Positions 47,560 to 59,509 of a stretch of 64,000 nt of DNA are shown in pieces (the first letter of the stretch is position 1; every line of letters starts with the position of its first letter). Source of the stretch: Ancylostoma caninum (taxonomy: Eukaryota; Nematoda; Chromadorea; Rhabditida; Ancylostomatidae); contig JBAJFG010000492.1 of the NCBI GenBank assembly GCA_037903475.1, positions 1,054,001 through 1,118,000 on the forward strand. The letters are read 5' to 3'. The position numbers and the translations under genes were made by a program. The notes beneath the pieces were generated by a model. The model worked only from the letters and a program-made list of their open reading frames with translations, searched no databases and was not told the origin of the DNA.

Positions 47560-47825
47560 ACAACTCCAAATATTCGAATTTTCGACCCAAAATTTTCGAA
47601 TATTCGAATTTTCGAATAATCCCGGACCCTCGAATTTTCGAATATTCGAACTTTCGAATATTGCGGAACCGTCGAATTTTCGAATATTCGAATTTTCAAA
47701 TTTTATAGGACCCCCGAATTTTCGAATATTCGAACTTTCGAATTTTTCGGAACCTCCGAATTTTCGAATATTCGAATTTTCGAATATTCGAACATTCGAA
47801 TAAATATTCGAATTTTATTCGATTC
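47560..47825. repeat. 42-bp tandem array with GAATATTCGAA cores, array 2
   Basis: Same unit as the array at 46245-46525, about 1 kb away, with spacers CCGGACC, CGGAACC, AGGACCC and CGGAACC. It ends in ATTCGAATAAATATTCGAAT. It lies just upstream of the first recognised exon of the DUF4781-like gene. Confidence 0.9.
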
Positions 47826-47874
47826 GGTCAAAACTCTACTATGTCCTTCATTTTCTTTTCAGTAAACGGATAGT

Positions 47875-48059
47875 TAGCAAATAAATATAATTCGGATGAT
47901 AAAGATGAATATTGTTTTCTATGATGTTTCACGCTTTAGCAAATAAATATAATTCAGATGATAAAGATGAATATTGTTTTCTATGATGTTTCACGCTTTA
48001 GCAAATAAATATAATTCAGATGATAAAGATGAATATTGTTTTCTATGATGTTTCACGCT
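47875..48059. repeat. 62-bp tandem triplication
   Basis: Three nearly identical copies of a 62-bp unit starting AGCAAATAAATATAATTC, at about 47876, 47938 and 48000. Only one base differs (CGGATG versus CAGATG). Confidence 0.95.
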
Positions 48060-49248
48060 GTTTTCTTCAGCTACACAATGATGAAACTCGAGCACAAAGA
48101 AGCAAGTGAGAAGCTCTCCAGATACCATGTAAATCTCATGCTATTTCAAGATGTGTTTCTGGTGCAGAAGATATGAGTGGCAGTACTTCTACACAACTAG
48201 CCTCTACTTAGCACTATCAGTGAGACATCTATCACTTCGCCCAAAATTACATCCGCGAACAGAGTGGACATTGAGCTACTCGTACACCCTTCGAATCTGA
48301 GCAATACTTTTTTTTGTGATACTTTTGCTACCTACATATTATATGAATTTGTAACATATCTTCTGAGTTTCCCTGTATATTTAACCTTGAAAGACAGCCT
48401 CAGACGTGCAAAACCTCAGTTGCACCCTGTGCTTTCATGACCATTACTCTGCGCTCATGTGGCATGCCGTCGCGAGTTTCAGGCGATCTTTGTTCGCAAT
48501 CGCCGATATGAAATAAATCAAACGCCGTGAAAGTTCCGTGTATTGCTGTGCCACAGCTGAACGCGAACAGATGCAAGTTCTCCGTAATGATTTTTGTAGA
48601 ATTTGCGGATAGCATACTTAATGTGCGGTGGATAAGGTTACGATAGAGAGTCAATTTTCAAGATAGCAGAAGCATGATGGACAATCATCACGCACATCAA
48701 TGGAAGAGACAATCTGTTCGGTGATATCAACAAAAAATAGGGAAGAAAAAACAAAAAGTCCTGGGTGAAATACTCATATGTTCGCTGAAATGAGAAAGCT
48801 TATGCATGGAGGAAACAACTGGTGCATGGACTTTCACGCTATAAAATTAAAAAATCAGCAGACAAGGGTTCCTCGTCTGATTTCCATATGAAAACTTGCA
48901 AACAACTTACAACTTGCGCATCTAGAAAATCAAGCTTATAGAACTTTTTAGAGGAAAAAATACTAAGACTGATGGCTTTAACTGTGGCACAGATCACAAG
49001 AAAGTCTCTTTAGACTAAAGAAAACTTACAAACGAAAGGATTCCAGAGTATTACCGTAGAGGGGCTTATTTTCTTCAATACTAGAATAAAGTACAAAGGG
49101 CTCCCATTCGCAAAAGGGGGGTGGCCAGCAAAAGCTCTAATAAATAATGTTGACCATGAATTTCAACAAATGAAGAAGAACGGGATTTACAAGTGTGTGC
49201 ACAGAAGTTTTTTCCTATGACATACTCGAAAGGCAAGGGCACGCAATC
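48060..49248. other. No gene seen
   Basis: AT-rich sequence with short open frames only, upstream of the DUF4781-like exons. Confidence 0.4.
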
Positions 49249-49250
49249 TA

Positions 49251-50117
49251 TTAGGCGTTAATTAAAATAAGTCTTTGCGCTTTTCTTAGTTGCCATTTTT
49301 TCCGCCTCATTGCCATTCTTCTCTAACACGCAATATAGCTTCTGAGAGCGCATTCCTTCCTCTATAACCATAACATCAAGAGTTTTCACAGAACTATTGA
49401 ATTACTAGATTTTTAAGCTTAAGAAGAAAAACGCCAACTCGAGGAAAAATCCAATTTTTTCTTTGTATTCAGTAGGGATCAGAAAGCATCCTTCATAATT
49501 TGTGCGTACAAGCTCTGTAGGATATAAACGCGGAAGAACGTCATCAGTGGGACTGTTGGAGCGTCAGTTTGACGATTTTCAGAAGGTGGGGTCTGACCTC
49601 ACTATAGGGTAAGATGACTAGACCCCCGCTATTGGATTCTTTCAGTAGAATTACCTCAGTTATTTGGTAGCTTTGAGGAATATGATGTCCACCTAGACCG
49701 TACAACTCCTCTGGAGCAATTCCCGGAACTCCGTGTAAGAAATTTGTTCGGTCGAAATGGCTGGTGTTATCGAGACTAAATATGTCTCCTTTGGACTTGA
49801 AAATTCGCCGATGATCAGTCATTTTAAACAAAACCTTCCTTTCATACCTAACCCAGGTCGTTCGGAAGTTTTGATGGCCTTTCAAGCTTCAGCGGCATGC
49901 CAGGATAGGCAGGTGTCGGTTGTGCTGTTTTTCACTCACTGCTCCACTTCGCAGGCTTAAAACTTAAGCAATTATCGCTTTAGGAAAACCTTTTACAATA
50001 TCCTTATAGGTGAAGACCAGAACTTTCGGATGGTATATGACATGTACCAAAATGATGACAAATTGGTGAAGAAAAGTGCTTCCGAAAAAAAGCGCAAGGA
50101 CTTATGTTAACACCTAA
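49251..50117. mobile_element. Mariner-type non-autonomous element
   Basis: An 867-bp element with TTAGG...TTGCGC inverted ends and TA duplications (49249-49250, 50118-50119). The minus strand is open for 113 codons (including GAPEELYGLGGHHIP-like sequence) but has no recognisable transposase. The termini resemble mariner ends of the TTAGGT class. Confidence 0.7.
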
Positions 50118-50460
50118 TACATGAACTAGGTGCAAGCGTATTATATTATTCTGAGCATAAATATGTAATTATGTGATATTTTCTGATTCCTGCTTAATTT
50201 AATTCCAAGTGCAAACTATTTTTCGAATAACGCCAAACAAAAATGCAGCAGTAAGGGATTATCAAGGAAATGAGACGAAAAATTACAAACGGAAAATTTC
50301 TTCAACTTTTGAGGCCATTATTACCCGAGAGGTCCTGTATAGGCACAATGCGTAATCGATAATTTTCACACTCACTATTTTATTTTCGAAGAGTTGTGAA
50401 CAGGTGAATGACCACAACAGGGAAAATTCAGAACATACTTCGTACAACGGCAGGGAACAC

Positions 50461-50570
50461 GAGAACTTGTACGGCTTGCGATTGATTTCACCTCCCCATT
50501 CTGAACAAAGATCGACGAATTGCCAGCCATACCCTTCGAGAAAGAGGAGCTGAGAAATAGAAAGAAAAGA
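50461..50570 (-). CDS. Possible 5' exon, minus strand
   Basis: A segment after a TTTCTATTTCTCAG acceptor reads SSFSKGMAGNSSIFVQNGEV and continues to a GTATGT donor near 50461. It lies upstream of the DUF4781-like gene and could hold its start, but its phase (2) does not match the exon at 47417. Weak candidate. Confidence 0.25.
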
Positions 50571-51631
50571 TCGCCACACATTTGAGAGCCTGTAACTGCA
50601 TCGACATAGAAACTTACAAATTGTGTGGATCAAATTACGGATGAGCGTTAAGAAGTGTTCAAATAATGCTGGGTATCAACAAATTCGATGACTGGGATTC
50701 GTACGTTGCCCCATTCTGCATAAAAGATTTCTTTTTTGAAATCATGCAATTATAGTAGAGTTCAAAATACCTCCAAAAGAAGTTGTCAAAAATATTTTTG
50801 AGAGAACCAAGAGTGGTGGTAAAAAGTCAACCCCCGAAAAGCCCTCGTAGCCGGTAAAGTCAAGATCCCGTCTTGCATAGAAAATTCTGCTCCAGCCATG
50901 ACAACACCCAGCTCTCAACAATTCACCGCAAAGGAACGCGAGATTTTAGCTAAAGTCAGTAACAAACTCATAGCAGTCACTCTTTTCAGAGCTTTTTTTA
51001 TTCATACCAAGTCGTACATACAGGGGACATAGGTTATTGTACAATGTTTGCTCAATTACATATTTCTCCACCAGAAATCCATGCTTTTTCCAGCTCCTTC
51101 CTCTGCTGAATAAGAAAGATTCGAAATATTTTTGAGTTTTAACCGGGTTCTGCAGGACGCTTTCGCTCTAGAGCAGTAGACCCCAGACACATTTTCGAAA
51201 AATCGGATTGCTGCAACAATTTTTCCTGCAATATTCATGAAATCTTCAAGGACAGGTCAATAGTTCACAGTATGAGTCTTGAAACGCTCTTAAACCCCCC
51301 CCCCCCCACCGCCTCGGTGTCTATTTCAACCAACAGTTCCAGTCATGTTGCAGGCCCCTGAATCTTTCCAACTTAATGACTTGATAAGAATAAGAGTAAA
51401 AGCAATAGATAAAGGGCCAGAATGTTGTCGCTCTTATCAATGGAAATTTTTGAAGGCGCGGACAAGAAAAGTGAGAATTCATCCAATACGATTGATTGAC
51501 TGTATTTCTGAATATCAACTAGGTCATTTCCCAGAAACAACTTCGATAAAAGCAGCCCTGATATGCCTAGATCTTGAGTAGGCCGGAGCCAAGTCTTGCT
51601 GGTGATAATAGCATGATCGAAAGGTTGCTAG
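50571..51631. other. No gene seen
   Basis: Short frames only; a poly-C run lies at about 51295-51307. Confidence 0.4.
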
Positions 51632-52575
51632 GATGATGTTCCCTTCATTGAAAATGTTTTTTCAACGAATGTGCGTTTTTAAAACCAGATATTTCAGGTG
51701 AAAACCAGAAGTTCTGGCCAAAAAAGTACTAATCAAAATCAAACCACACTTTGCGGGAACAGCGTTATGTAAACATCCACCCAACTTGGAATTTTGACGC
51801 AACAGCACACATCCCTTGCAAAACTATGTGGCTGCGGAATCGGAAAATGCATGCATCTTCAATATTTTATATGACTGTATGAAACCCAGCTCATTAAAGT
51901 ACGAATAGCCACTTCTAGCTCTTTTAATTGTTCTATGATAACAGATTTTCAGTACATCGTTGGGCTGTTTTAAGCAAAGGACATATTTTTCATAATAGAT
52001 GCTTTCTCCTTTAGAAAGCGATGGCACATGTTTCTTTGAATTTCCTGGAGAAGTTCGTACTCCGGCAGAGCCTCAAGACTTCTTAACTTAGAGAAAGAAA
52101 CATGTGCCATCGCTTTCTAAAGGAGAAAGCATCTATTATGAAAAATATGTCCTTTGCTTAAAACAGCCCAACGATGTACTGAAAATCTGTTATCATAGAA
52201 CAATTAAAAGAGCTAGAAGTGGCTATTCGTACTTTAATGAGCTGGGTTTCATACAGTCATATAAAATATTGAAGATGCATGCATTTTCCGATTCCGCAGC
52301 CACATAGTTTTGCAAGGGATGTGTGCTGTTGCGTCAAAATTCCAAGTTGGGTGGATGTTTACATAACGCTGTTCCCGCAAAGTGTGGTTTGATTTTGATT
52401 AGTACTTTTTTGGCCAGAACTTCTGGTTTTCACCTGAAATATCTGGTTTTAAAAACGCACATTCGTTGAAAAAACATTTTCAATGAAGGGAACATCATCG
52501 ATGGCACATGTTTCTTTGAATTTCCTGGAGAAGTTCGTACTCCGGCAGAGCCTCAAGACTTCTTAACTTAGAGAA
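51632..52575. repeat. 406-bp inverted repeat with a copied loop
   Basis: Arms 51632-52037 and 52094-52499 are essentially perfect inverted complements, separated by a 56-bp loop (52038-52093). The loop plus adjoining bases (52019-52095) is repeated directly at 52499-52575. Each arm contains an identical 67-codon open frame, pointing outward-in on opposite strands (MPSLSKGESIYYEKYVLCL...). Transcription would give a long hairpin RNA. Confidence 0.95.
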
Positions 52576-53770
52576 GTCCCAGGGATCATTGAAGCAGCGC
52601 TGCCGATTTTGGCACTTACACATTTCTCCCGGTAAAAGCATCGTATCTTCATTTACAAGAGTTTCATTGTAATGATTTGAGCTTAGTTATGTATGTGCAA
52701 CACTAAGTGTTATTGCACAAAGTAGAATGTGATCGCGATGTCTAATTACTGCGTTGAAAACGGAAAAATAACGTGCAAACTGCGCCAGCTCGAAAAAAAA
52801 AAACGGCAGCAAAGATAGAAAGGAAAGATTTTGCTAGTAACGATGCCAGGAGTGTTGTAAGGCTCCTATCGTATCTGGTTATGAAGAGCTATACTCTCAA
52901 ATCACATGCGATTTTCAACAAATTCTGTTCAGAAATAGGCGCTGCAGCCCAAAACAATTGATGAGTCATTGGCCATCCACAGTTGCTGTTTCCAACAAAC
53001 TGCTGCACGAATGTGTCATTCTAAGGACCGAATAAAAATTGAATGACTCAATTCATTCAATTATTCATTCAGTACTAGATCTGAAGACTTGAAAAAAGAG
53101 AGGGACCTAAATGTCTTTTCATCATTCCTAAAGGATTGTATCTTTTTTAAACATCCGAACTATGGACTTATTCGTAGTCGAATTTTCGAATTTCGAATAA
53201 ATCATAAGTATCTAATGCATTATGCGGTTCTAAGTAAGCAGCAACGTTTAAAACGACTCAATGATTCAAAATAAGCACTAAGCACATGGTCGTGGACCAG
53301 GAACGCGGTGCAGCGCTTTGCATCAGCGGGACGGGAGATAGTGCGACGAACGCAGAGGGCGGCAACATCATTCTGGAAGGCCGTTGAACGACATCGATCA
53401 GAGCACAGGCGAGAAAGATGGCAGAAATAAGCCCGACCGGCAAAGATCAACAAAACATGGATTCTACCAAGGTGATAGGGTGCAAGTTCGGGCAAACTCG
53501 CAGTAAATATGCAATTGAGCTTGAAAAAATTTGTTTGCCAAGGCTGGTAGGACACAATCAGCTAGTTGAACATCATTGTAAGAAAAAATCGCATGTAAGA
53601 ATGGTCAACCTATGTGGAAGTGAAAATAATTAATGGATAACCACAACTTCTTGCTTATCATGTGAGCGGTAAAGATCGAATGGAGCGCGCTTGTTGCGCT
53701 ATCGTTGAAGGTTTCTCTCTAACCACCCTTCGATGAGATGGCAGGTCAGCCTCGTCATCGTTTCATGGTT
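52576..53770. other. No gene seen
   Basis: The minus strand is open for 111 codons at 53220-53555 without recognisable sequence. Nothing else supported. Confidence 0.35.
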
Positions 53771-55479
53771 ACTACTCAGACACTCGCAGCGTGCGACCCG
53801 CGTTTCATTTGCGTGCGAGCCCGCGACCGTCCGGGATTCCGCACGCAAATGGCACGCGGCTCGCAGAGTTTAGGCACGCGGGCCGCACGGTAATTAGCGC
53901 TATCCATCGAAAAACTACCGCTAGGTGGTACATATTGTCGTATTGTCGCTTTATTGTGTTTTCATTATTCGGCAGAAGACAAATTATTATAAGGCAACTA
54001 TTTTTATTGGAAATTAACTAATGGGATAGCTTTCGGCTCTTTTTCAGCCCTCTAAAGATACAAAATATTCAACCTAACACCAATTATAATCATAGCACAA
54101 AACCAACATAGTCACAACAAATAACATAATCTGTATAATTATTACGCGCACACTAAGATCAACAATTGCCAGAGATTGCACACTACAGCACATAAGATAC
54201 CAAGAAAACAACAACACCGAGCAGAGTGAAAGAATATAACAGCAATAAAAATTTTATACAAGTACAAAAACGGTCACTCAGTGAAACGTCGGAGAAGTTG
54301 AAGATTGATCATGTTCACTGAAAATCGAGGGTACTTAAGGATCGACAATAATACATCCGTTCTTTCCTGAAAACAACTCAATTCAGCTCAATAGAAAAGT
54401 GATTCAGTCGAACCGTTATCCAAATATCTTTCAAAAGTAAGTTGTCCGAATAGTTCATGCATTCGGTTGTTCTATTAATGGATGAATTTGAACCATTCAC
54501 TAATAGTAGGTATCGAGAAAGCAGTAAGTACATTCGGACGATTCATTCATTCGACTTTGGAAACCAATGACTTCCAAGTTTAATACTCAGCACTGGATTC
54601 AAGTAGAAACCGATGACCTTTTATGGCATCATCGTTTTCCATGGTCATCCTTAGTGTCGTGGAAATTACCTAACAATAAGGCGCCCGACGTGTCATCAGG
54701 AAAAGTGCTTGCGGGCATGAACAATGGTTCTAATCTAGGCAAACTGCATAAGCAGAAGACATGTGAGAAGACTAATGCAACATGTTCAGTATGCAAATTG
54801 AATGGTTAAGGTTATTGTATTTCGAATTACTCGAGTTTTTCCAAATAACTGGATATAACTATGAATACAAAATACCTTGCGATATAGTCATGTCCTTTCA
54901 TTCCTGTCGTCTTCATGAGAGGATGTACTGCGACTAAAACAAATGTGAATGTCAATGAAAAAAAACATGAAGTTTTGTAAAATAAAAATAACTGGTTTAA
55001 TTTCACCCGAACTTACAGTGCCTATTGCCACCTGGCATGAATACCTTTTGTTCCTTGGCTATCAAACTACAATCGTCACTTCAGCACAAACTTGCACATA
55101 TACTGCAAAACGCTTTTATTTACTCTAAGTACGTGAAGAAGAAAACAACGAAAGTACCAAAAAAAGAACACAGCGAACAAAAAAAAACAGCAATGAAATT
55201 TTGCAAAACGATGTGAAACAACGATTTCATATTCACAAATACAATAAATGAGGCCAATACATGAAAAAAAGAACAAAAAATTCAGGAAAGGTCCGATTCG
55301 AACGCAGCGTCCTTTTTGGTTGTGCATTATTTCGTGTGTTGGTTGTTCCACGCACTGTTGCACAACTTTTAAAGTACGCGGCTCGCACTGCGCTTAGCCA
55401 CGCCCACAATTTAAGGCACGCGGCTCGCACGCTCAGCGGTTAAGGAACGCGGGCCGCACGCTGCAATTGTCTGAGTAGT
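53771..55479. mobile_element. DNA transposon relic with GC-rich terminal repeats
   Basis: The left end ACTACTCAGACACTCGCAGC continuing GTGCGACCCGCG is matched inverted at 55440-55479. Inside both ends lie several CACGCGGCTCGCA-type repeats, strongly GC-rich against an AT-rich 1.3-kb interior. No transposase seen; the target duplication is not clear. Confidence 0.6.
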
Positions 55480-56662
55480 TGATTTGATAGTCAACTTTCA
55501 TCCACGTTGAAGCTACAACACCTGCTCATTAGTTTATTTATTTCTATTTATTTTTTGGATACACTGGAGGCCAAAAAGGAAAGGAACAGGAGTTTTAGTT
55601 CCCGCACAAACTTGGGGATCACTCCAATGACGATATTTTCCCCTGGTTTCTGATTTCTGGGACTATTTTTCCCTCCCTGACGATCTTCTTCAACAGACTT
55701 AGGACTAACTACATCATAGCAACCGCTACTCTGATAGAGAACAGTAGAAGTGATAGTACAATTACGTCTCTTGCTCGGCTAATTGGATGTTGACCAGTGA
55801 AAAAAAATCTCACTGTTAATCGATATCTCTCCCACAAGGTATGTTCCCACATGTTTGTATCTTGCTCATAAATTTCATAAGGTTTCTAATTCGAGTAATT
55901 TCTGGAGTTTTCCTACTAAGCAACTTTGCACAGAAATAAAGAATTTGAATACACTTTTGTAATGGTTGGAATAGCGCATGTTAGTTGAAGCATTGTGGTT
56001 CCAATGGGCCTTTCTCGCTGGCTTTCTCAGAACCATCGTTTGCCGATCCCTCCACATGTGAACTGCTCCAAAGTATTGCAAATATTGTAGGCATTTGCAA
56101 TAGCGTCATATGTATGAACTTAGATGAGTGGTAAGACAGAAAATCCGGGCGCGAATATTCATTTTACAGCGAATCAGCGCTGAGTATGAGGCATAAAGGC
56201 ATTGTCAAGCCAGTGTTTTTTTTTCTTCAGGTTCAAGGTATAGTTTCAGTCTGTGCAATCCCCTAGATAATTTCACTGCGAATGGGAAAGTTTGTACTTT
56301 AGGGGACATTCATGGGTAACAGGGGGGGGGGGGAGTTTTCAAAATCATGTAGAAGTAATAAGAATAACTTAGAGAGCCTTGTTGTGTCAACCTTGTCTTT
56401 GTTGCTGTGGCTGCCACATGTTATCAATTTACAGCGACATGCTCCTTGCACTGCAAGAAAGTCAGCTCTCCTATCGTACTCACATCGTACGAAGCTGCCT
56501 GTTCATGAACGTGACAGAGTACACCAATGTGATGTGGGTCGGACAACGCCCCATACGCGTTCACTTCTTCGTGGAATTTGAACCAAAACCTGCTTCTTGT
56601 CATAATCTTGATTTATGCACTAACGGACTATGAAAAAATTCCGGCGCATTGCTAAAACAAAG
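55480..56662. other. No gene seen
   Basis: A poly-G run near 56322-56333 and a short GCTAATTGGATGTTGACCA block (about 55777) shared with other spacers. Confidence 0.4.
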
Positions 56663-56664
56663 TA

Positions 56665-56720
56665 TTAGGTTGATGCAAAAGAAATGGCGCTTTTTCATGT
56701 TGACTGTATTTTCTTTCACA
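56665..56720 (+). mobile_element. Solo end of a second mariner family
   Basis: TTAGGTTGATGCAAAAGAAA followed by TGGCGCTTTTT, next to TA, resembles the terminal repeat of TTAGGTTGGTGCAAAAG-type mariners. The opposite end was not found in the window. Confidence 0.5.
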
Positions 56721-57019
56721 ACTTTCACAAACCACAAAGTTCCTTCAGTTGGCAGCGACCATCGTTTATCGTCAGGGTCAAGCGTCCGATGGGAATTTCT
56801 CATGAGGAGGTCGTATGGGAGGGGGCTAGGAAGGGGGAGGGGTCGTATTGGAGATGTGGCGGTGGGGTAAGTAGAGGGGTGGCTTGACGATTGAATGTAA
56901 ATTCATAATTGTTTATGATATTATGAAAAATGACGGTCTGCTCTTGCCAGCAAGAACAATCACGTCATTACGTGTTGAAACAGAACTGTTTGGCAGCGTA
57001 TGAGAAAAAACCGCTTCAG

Positions 57020-58045
57020 CCCACCCAGAGCTTCGATTCCCGGCGCCTTCAATAATTGTTTGCACAAGTTGGAATCACTCCAGAATCAAGTGTGGAGTAA
57101 TAAGGGTGAAAATGTTGAAAAATGAAAAGTGTGTAGCGAGATTAGCGAGATCGATCGTTTGCACATGTGAGAATTCGCCTGCAGGGCTCGTTGGAACGAG
57201 GAAAAGTTGAGTAACTTAGACCTCGTGCTGAACTTTCTGACTAGAAATCAACAGACGCTTTTCAGCGTCTGCATAGACGATGATCAGCTCAGAGTTTTCA
57301 ATTCTCTAGAACTTTATATGTTTTTGGGAGCTCGATGGGAAATTTTTCAAATTTTCAGGTCTTGGAGGGGAAATTTCCCATCTAACTTACTCAAGCAGGA
57401 GTGAACATTGGGGCGCGATAATGGAGATGAAGAATGAATGCTTGGAACTCTATTACGCGGGGGTAGTGAAATTCCGGTAAAAGGAAAATTCTCTTCATGG
57501 GAATTGAAGAACTGAAAACCTCGCAATTTGAACAGATGGTGAAAATGGAGTAAATCTGTTTAGGAAATCACTGAGAAGCAATCTGCAGATATCACGAAAC
57601 TTTCCTTCTACGTGTTTTAGATGAAGAAATTTCCCACTCGAGTACAAAATCTGGCTTCACGAGTTCGCTCTTTTCACAGCAATTTAGATGGGAAATCCAT
57701 GTGAAATTCGCCAAGCTTCCCATCGTGCTCCCAAAAACATATGAAGCTCTAAAGTTGAACCTCTGGCAAAAGATAGAACTAATCGTCCTCTGTGGACATG
57801 TTGAAAACCATTTGCTGGTTTCGAGTCAGAGAACTTCAGTACGGTGTCTAAATCACCCTTGTTTTCCACAAACTGGAGGGGCCTGCAGGCGAATTCTAGC
57901 ATGTGTAATCAATCGATTTCCCTTTCCTCACTTCAATATCAAATCTTTCCATCCTTTCCCCTTCACACTAAATTCTGAAGCGGTTCCGATCCCGTGCAAA
58001 AATTTCTTGGAGGCGCCGGGAATCGAACCCGTGGGCGCGCAAATG
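57020..58045. mobile_element. 1-kb foldback element with long diverged arms
   Basis: The left arm (about 57020-57400) and the inverted right arm (about 57690-58045) share TTCGATTCCCGGCGCC, AATTCGCCTGCAG, a TTTCTGACTAGAAAYCA-like block and TATGTTTTTGGGAGC. The terminal GGTTCGATTCCCGG motif looks like a tRNA B box, hinting at a tRNA-derived end. No protein is encoded. Confidence 0.6.
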
Positions 58046-58129
58046 CCAACGCTGAAACCGATTCCTCGCATGTGCTGCCAACCAGTCCCGTTTTGACACA
58101 TAATGACGTGATCGTTCTTGCTGGCTGTC

Positions 58130-59490
58130 TGGTCCGATCGGATAAGAAGAGATGCATGTTGACTTCAAGGTTGTTTTGTGTGTCTAAGGATGGTAAAATG
58201 CGTTCACATGAGGAGCTTGATAAAAGGCTGCGAATAATGACAAGGGGTGGCAAAACTATCGCTCCTCACTATGGTTATACGGTCCTCACTACGGGTATTA
58301 TAGATGCATTGACGTATCCGTTGTATTTCCTCTTTGGAGAGCAGTCATACGTGATTTACTACCCAGAAGGAAACTAGCGAGCAAAGAAGGCAAACAGCGA
58401 GATGCCGAGGAACTATGCATCAGTCTGCAGGAAGGCCAAAATGGATATGGGCCATTAAGCGATGGCGAGGATTCTAAAAGTAACCAAGCTAGTGACAATG
58501 TATCTCAAACAAAAAGGTTCTTGTCTAGAAGAGAGTTCGTCAACTATATACTCAATCGTCGTGGAAATGTAGCGCAACATCGTATATATGGTACCGGCAA
58601 GCTGTGCTCACAATTCATTCTTCACTGAAAGAGTGGAAGCTGATCGTCTATCAGCAATTGGGGAGCATTTCACAGAAACAAGAAGTACTACTGCAAGTGC
58701 ATTGTTCAAGTATCTTGATGGAAAATTTGGAGAGAGGGGTATGAAATTAGGAAGGCTGGTCAGGATACCGCAGTCGTTCGTTGGAAGAAGGGCGTGGTAT
58801 AAAAAACTATATTAAAATGCAAAGGCATGGAAAGCCAGACTTGTTTATTACCTTCACAGGTAATCAGGATTGGTTAAAAAAATCAAATCAAATCTGCGGG
58901 CAAATTAAATTCGTGGGTGACAGATCCAGCATTATGCGTTCGCGTGTTCAAAGCGCGGTTGGCGCAGTTCATCCATGAGATCAAACACGAGACGATCTTT
59001 GGTGAAGTTGTGGCATTACAGTGCAGTGTTGAGTATCAGAAGCGACGCATGCCTCACGCTCACATTCTTGTGACACTTAAAGATAAGCTTGATACACCTG
59101 ATAAAATTGATGCTAATATTTCTGCAGAGTTACCAGAATATCCAAGTGCAGCGGATCCACAGCGTGAAAGGAAGCTTAGGTTGTACAACTTGGTGGGAAA
59201 GTTCATGATTCATGGGCCGTGCGAAAACCGTCCGGAACTAGGTTGTAGATTGTCGGATCCTGGAAAGTGTGACAAGAAGTATCCGAAAATGTTCCGAGAA
59301 AAGACAGAGCCAACGGATGGCAGCTATCCACTGTATCGTAGAAGGGACAACGGTTCTGCAGCTCTTGGAGGGAGACGACTTATCACAGTTGCGGATGATC
59401 GCTATGTGGTACCAACAAATTGGTATTGCCTATTGCGATTTGAATGTCACATAAACGTAGAAGCGTGTTGCACGTTGCAGTCTTACAAAT
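58130..59490 (+). pseudogene. Helitron Rep-helicase remnant (Helitron_like_N region)
   Basis: Across several frames the plus strand reads ALTYPLYFLFGEQSY, then RREFVNYILNRRGNVAQHRI, HGKPDLFITFTGNQDW, YQKRRMPHAHILVTL and finally VVPTNWYCLLRFECHINVEA. This order is that of the N-terminal Rep-like domain of Helitron proteins; the PHAH motif is the metal-binding His pair of rolling-circle Rep proteins. Frame breaks occur near 58380, 58640, 58815 and 58975. The protein stops before the catalytic tyrosines and helicase domain, at a (TA)n tract at about 59491-59508. It is a dead fragment; only the plus-strand order of domains is preserved. Confidence 0.85.
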
Positions 59491-59509
59491 ATATATATAT
59501 ATATACAAG

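Noticed and set aside
49544..49885. 113-codon minus-strand frame as an exon of the DUF4781-like gene
   Set aside because: It lies wholly inside a TA-flanked mariner-type element and matches other copies of that repeat.
51824..52307. Two identical 67-codon frames as a duplicated gene
   Set aside because: They are the two arms of a perfect inverted repeat; no independent coding evidence.
58000..58060. Functional tRNA gene on the minus strand
   Set aside because: Only the T-arm-like motif is good; no matching acceptor stem or D-arm, and the same motif ends the other arm of the foldback.
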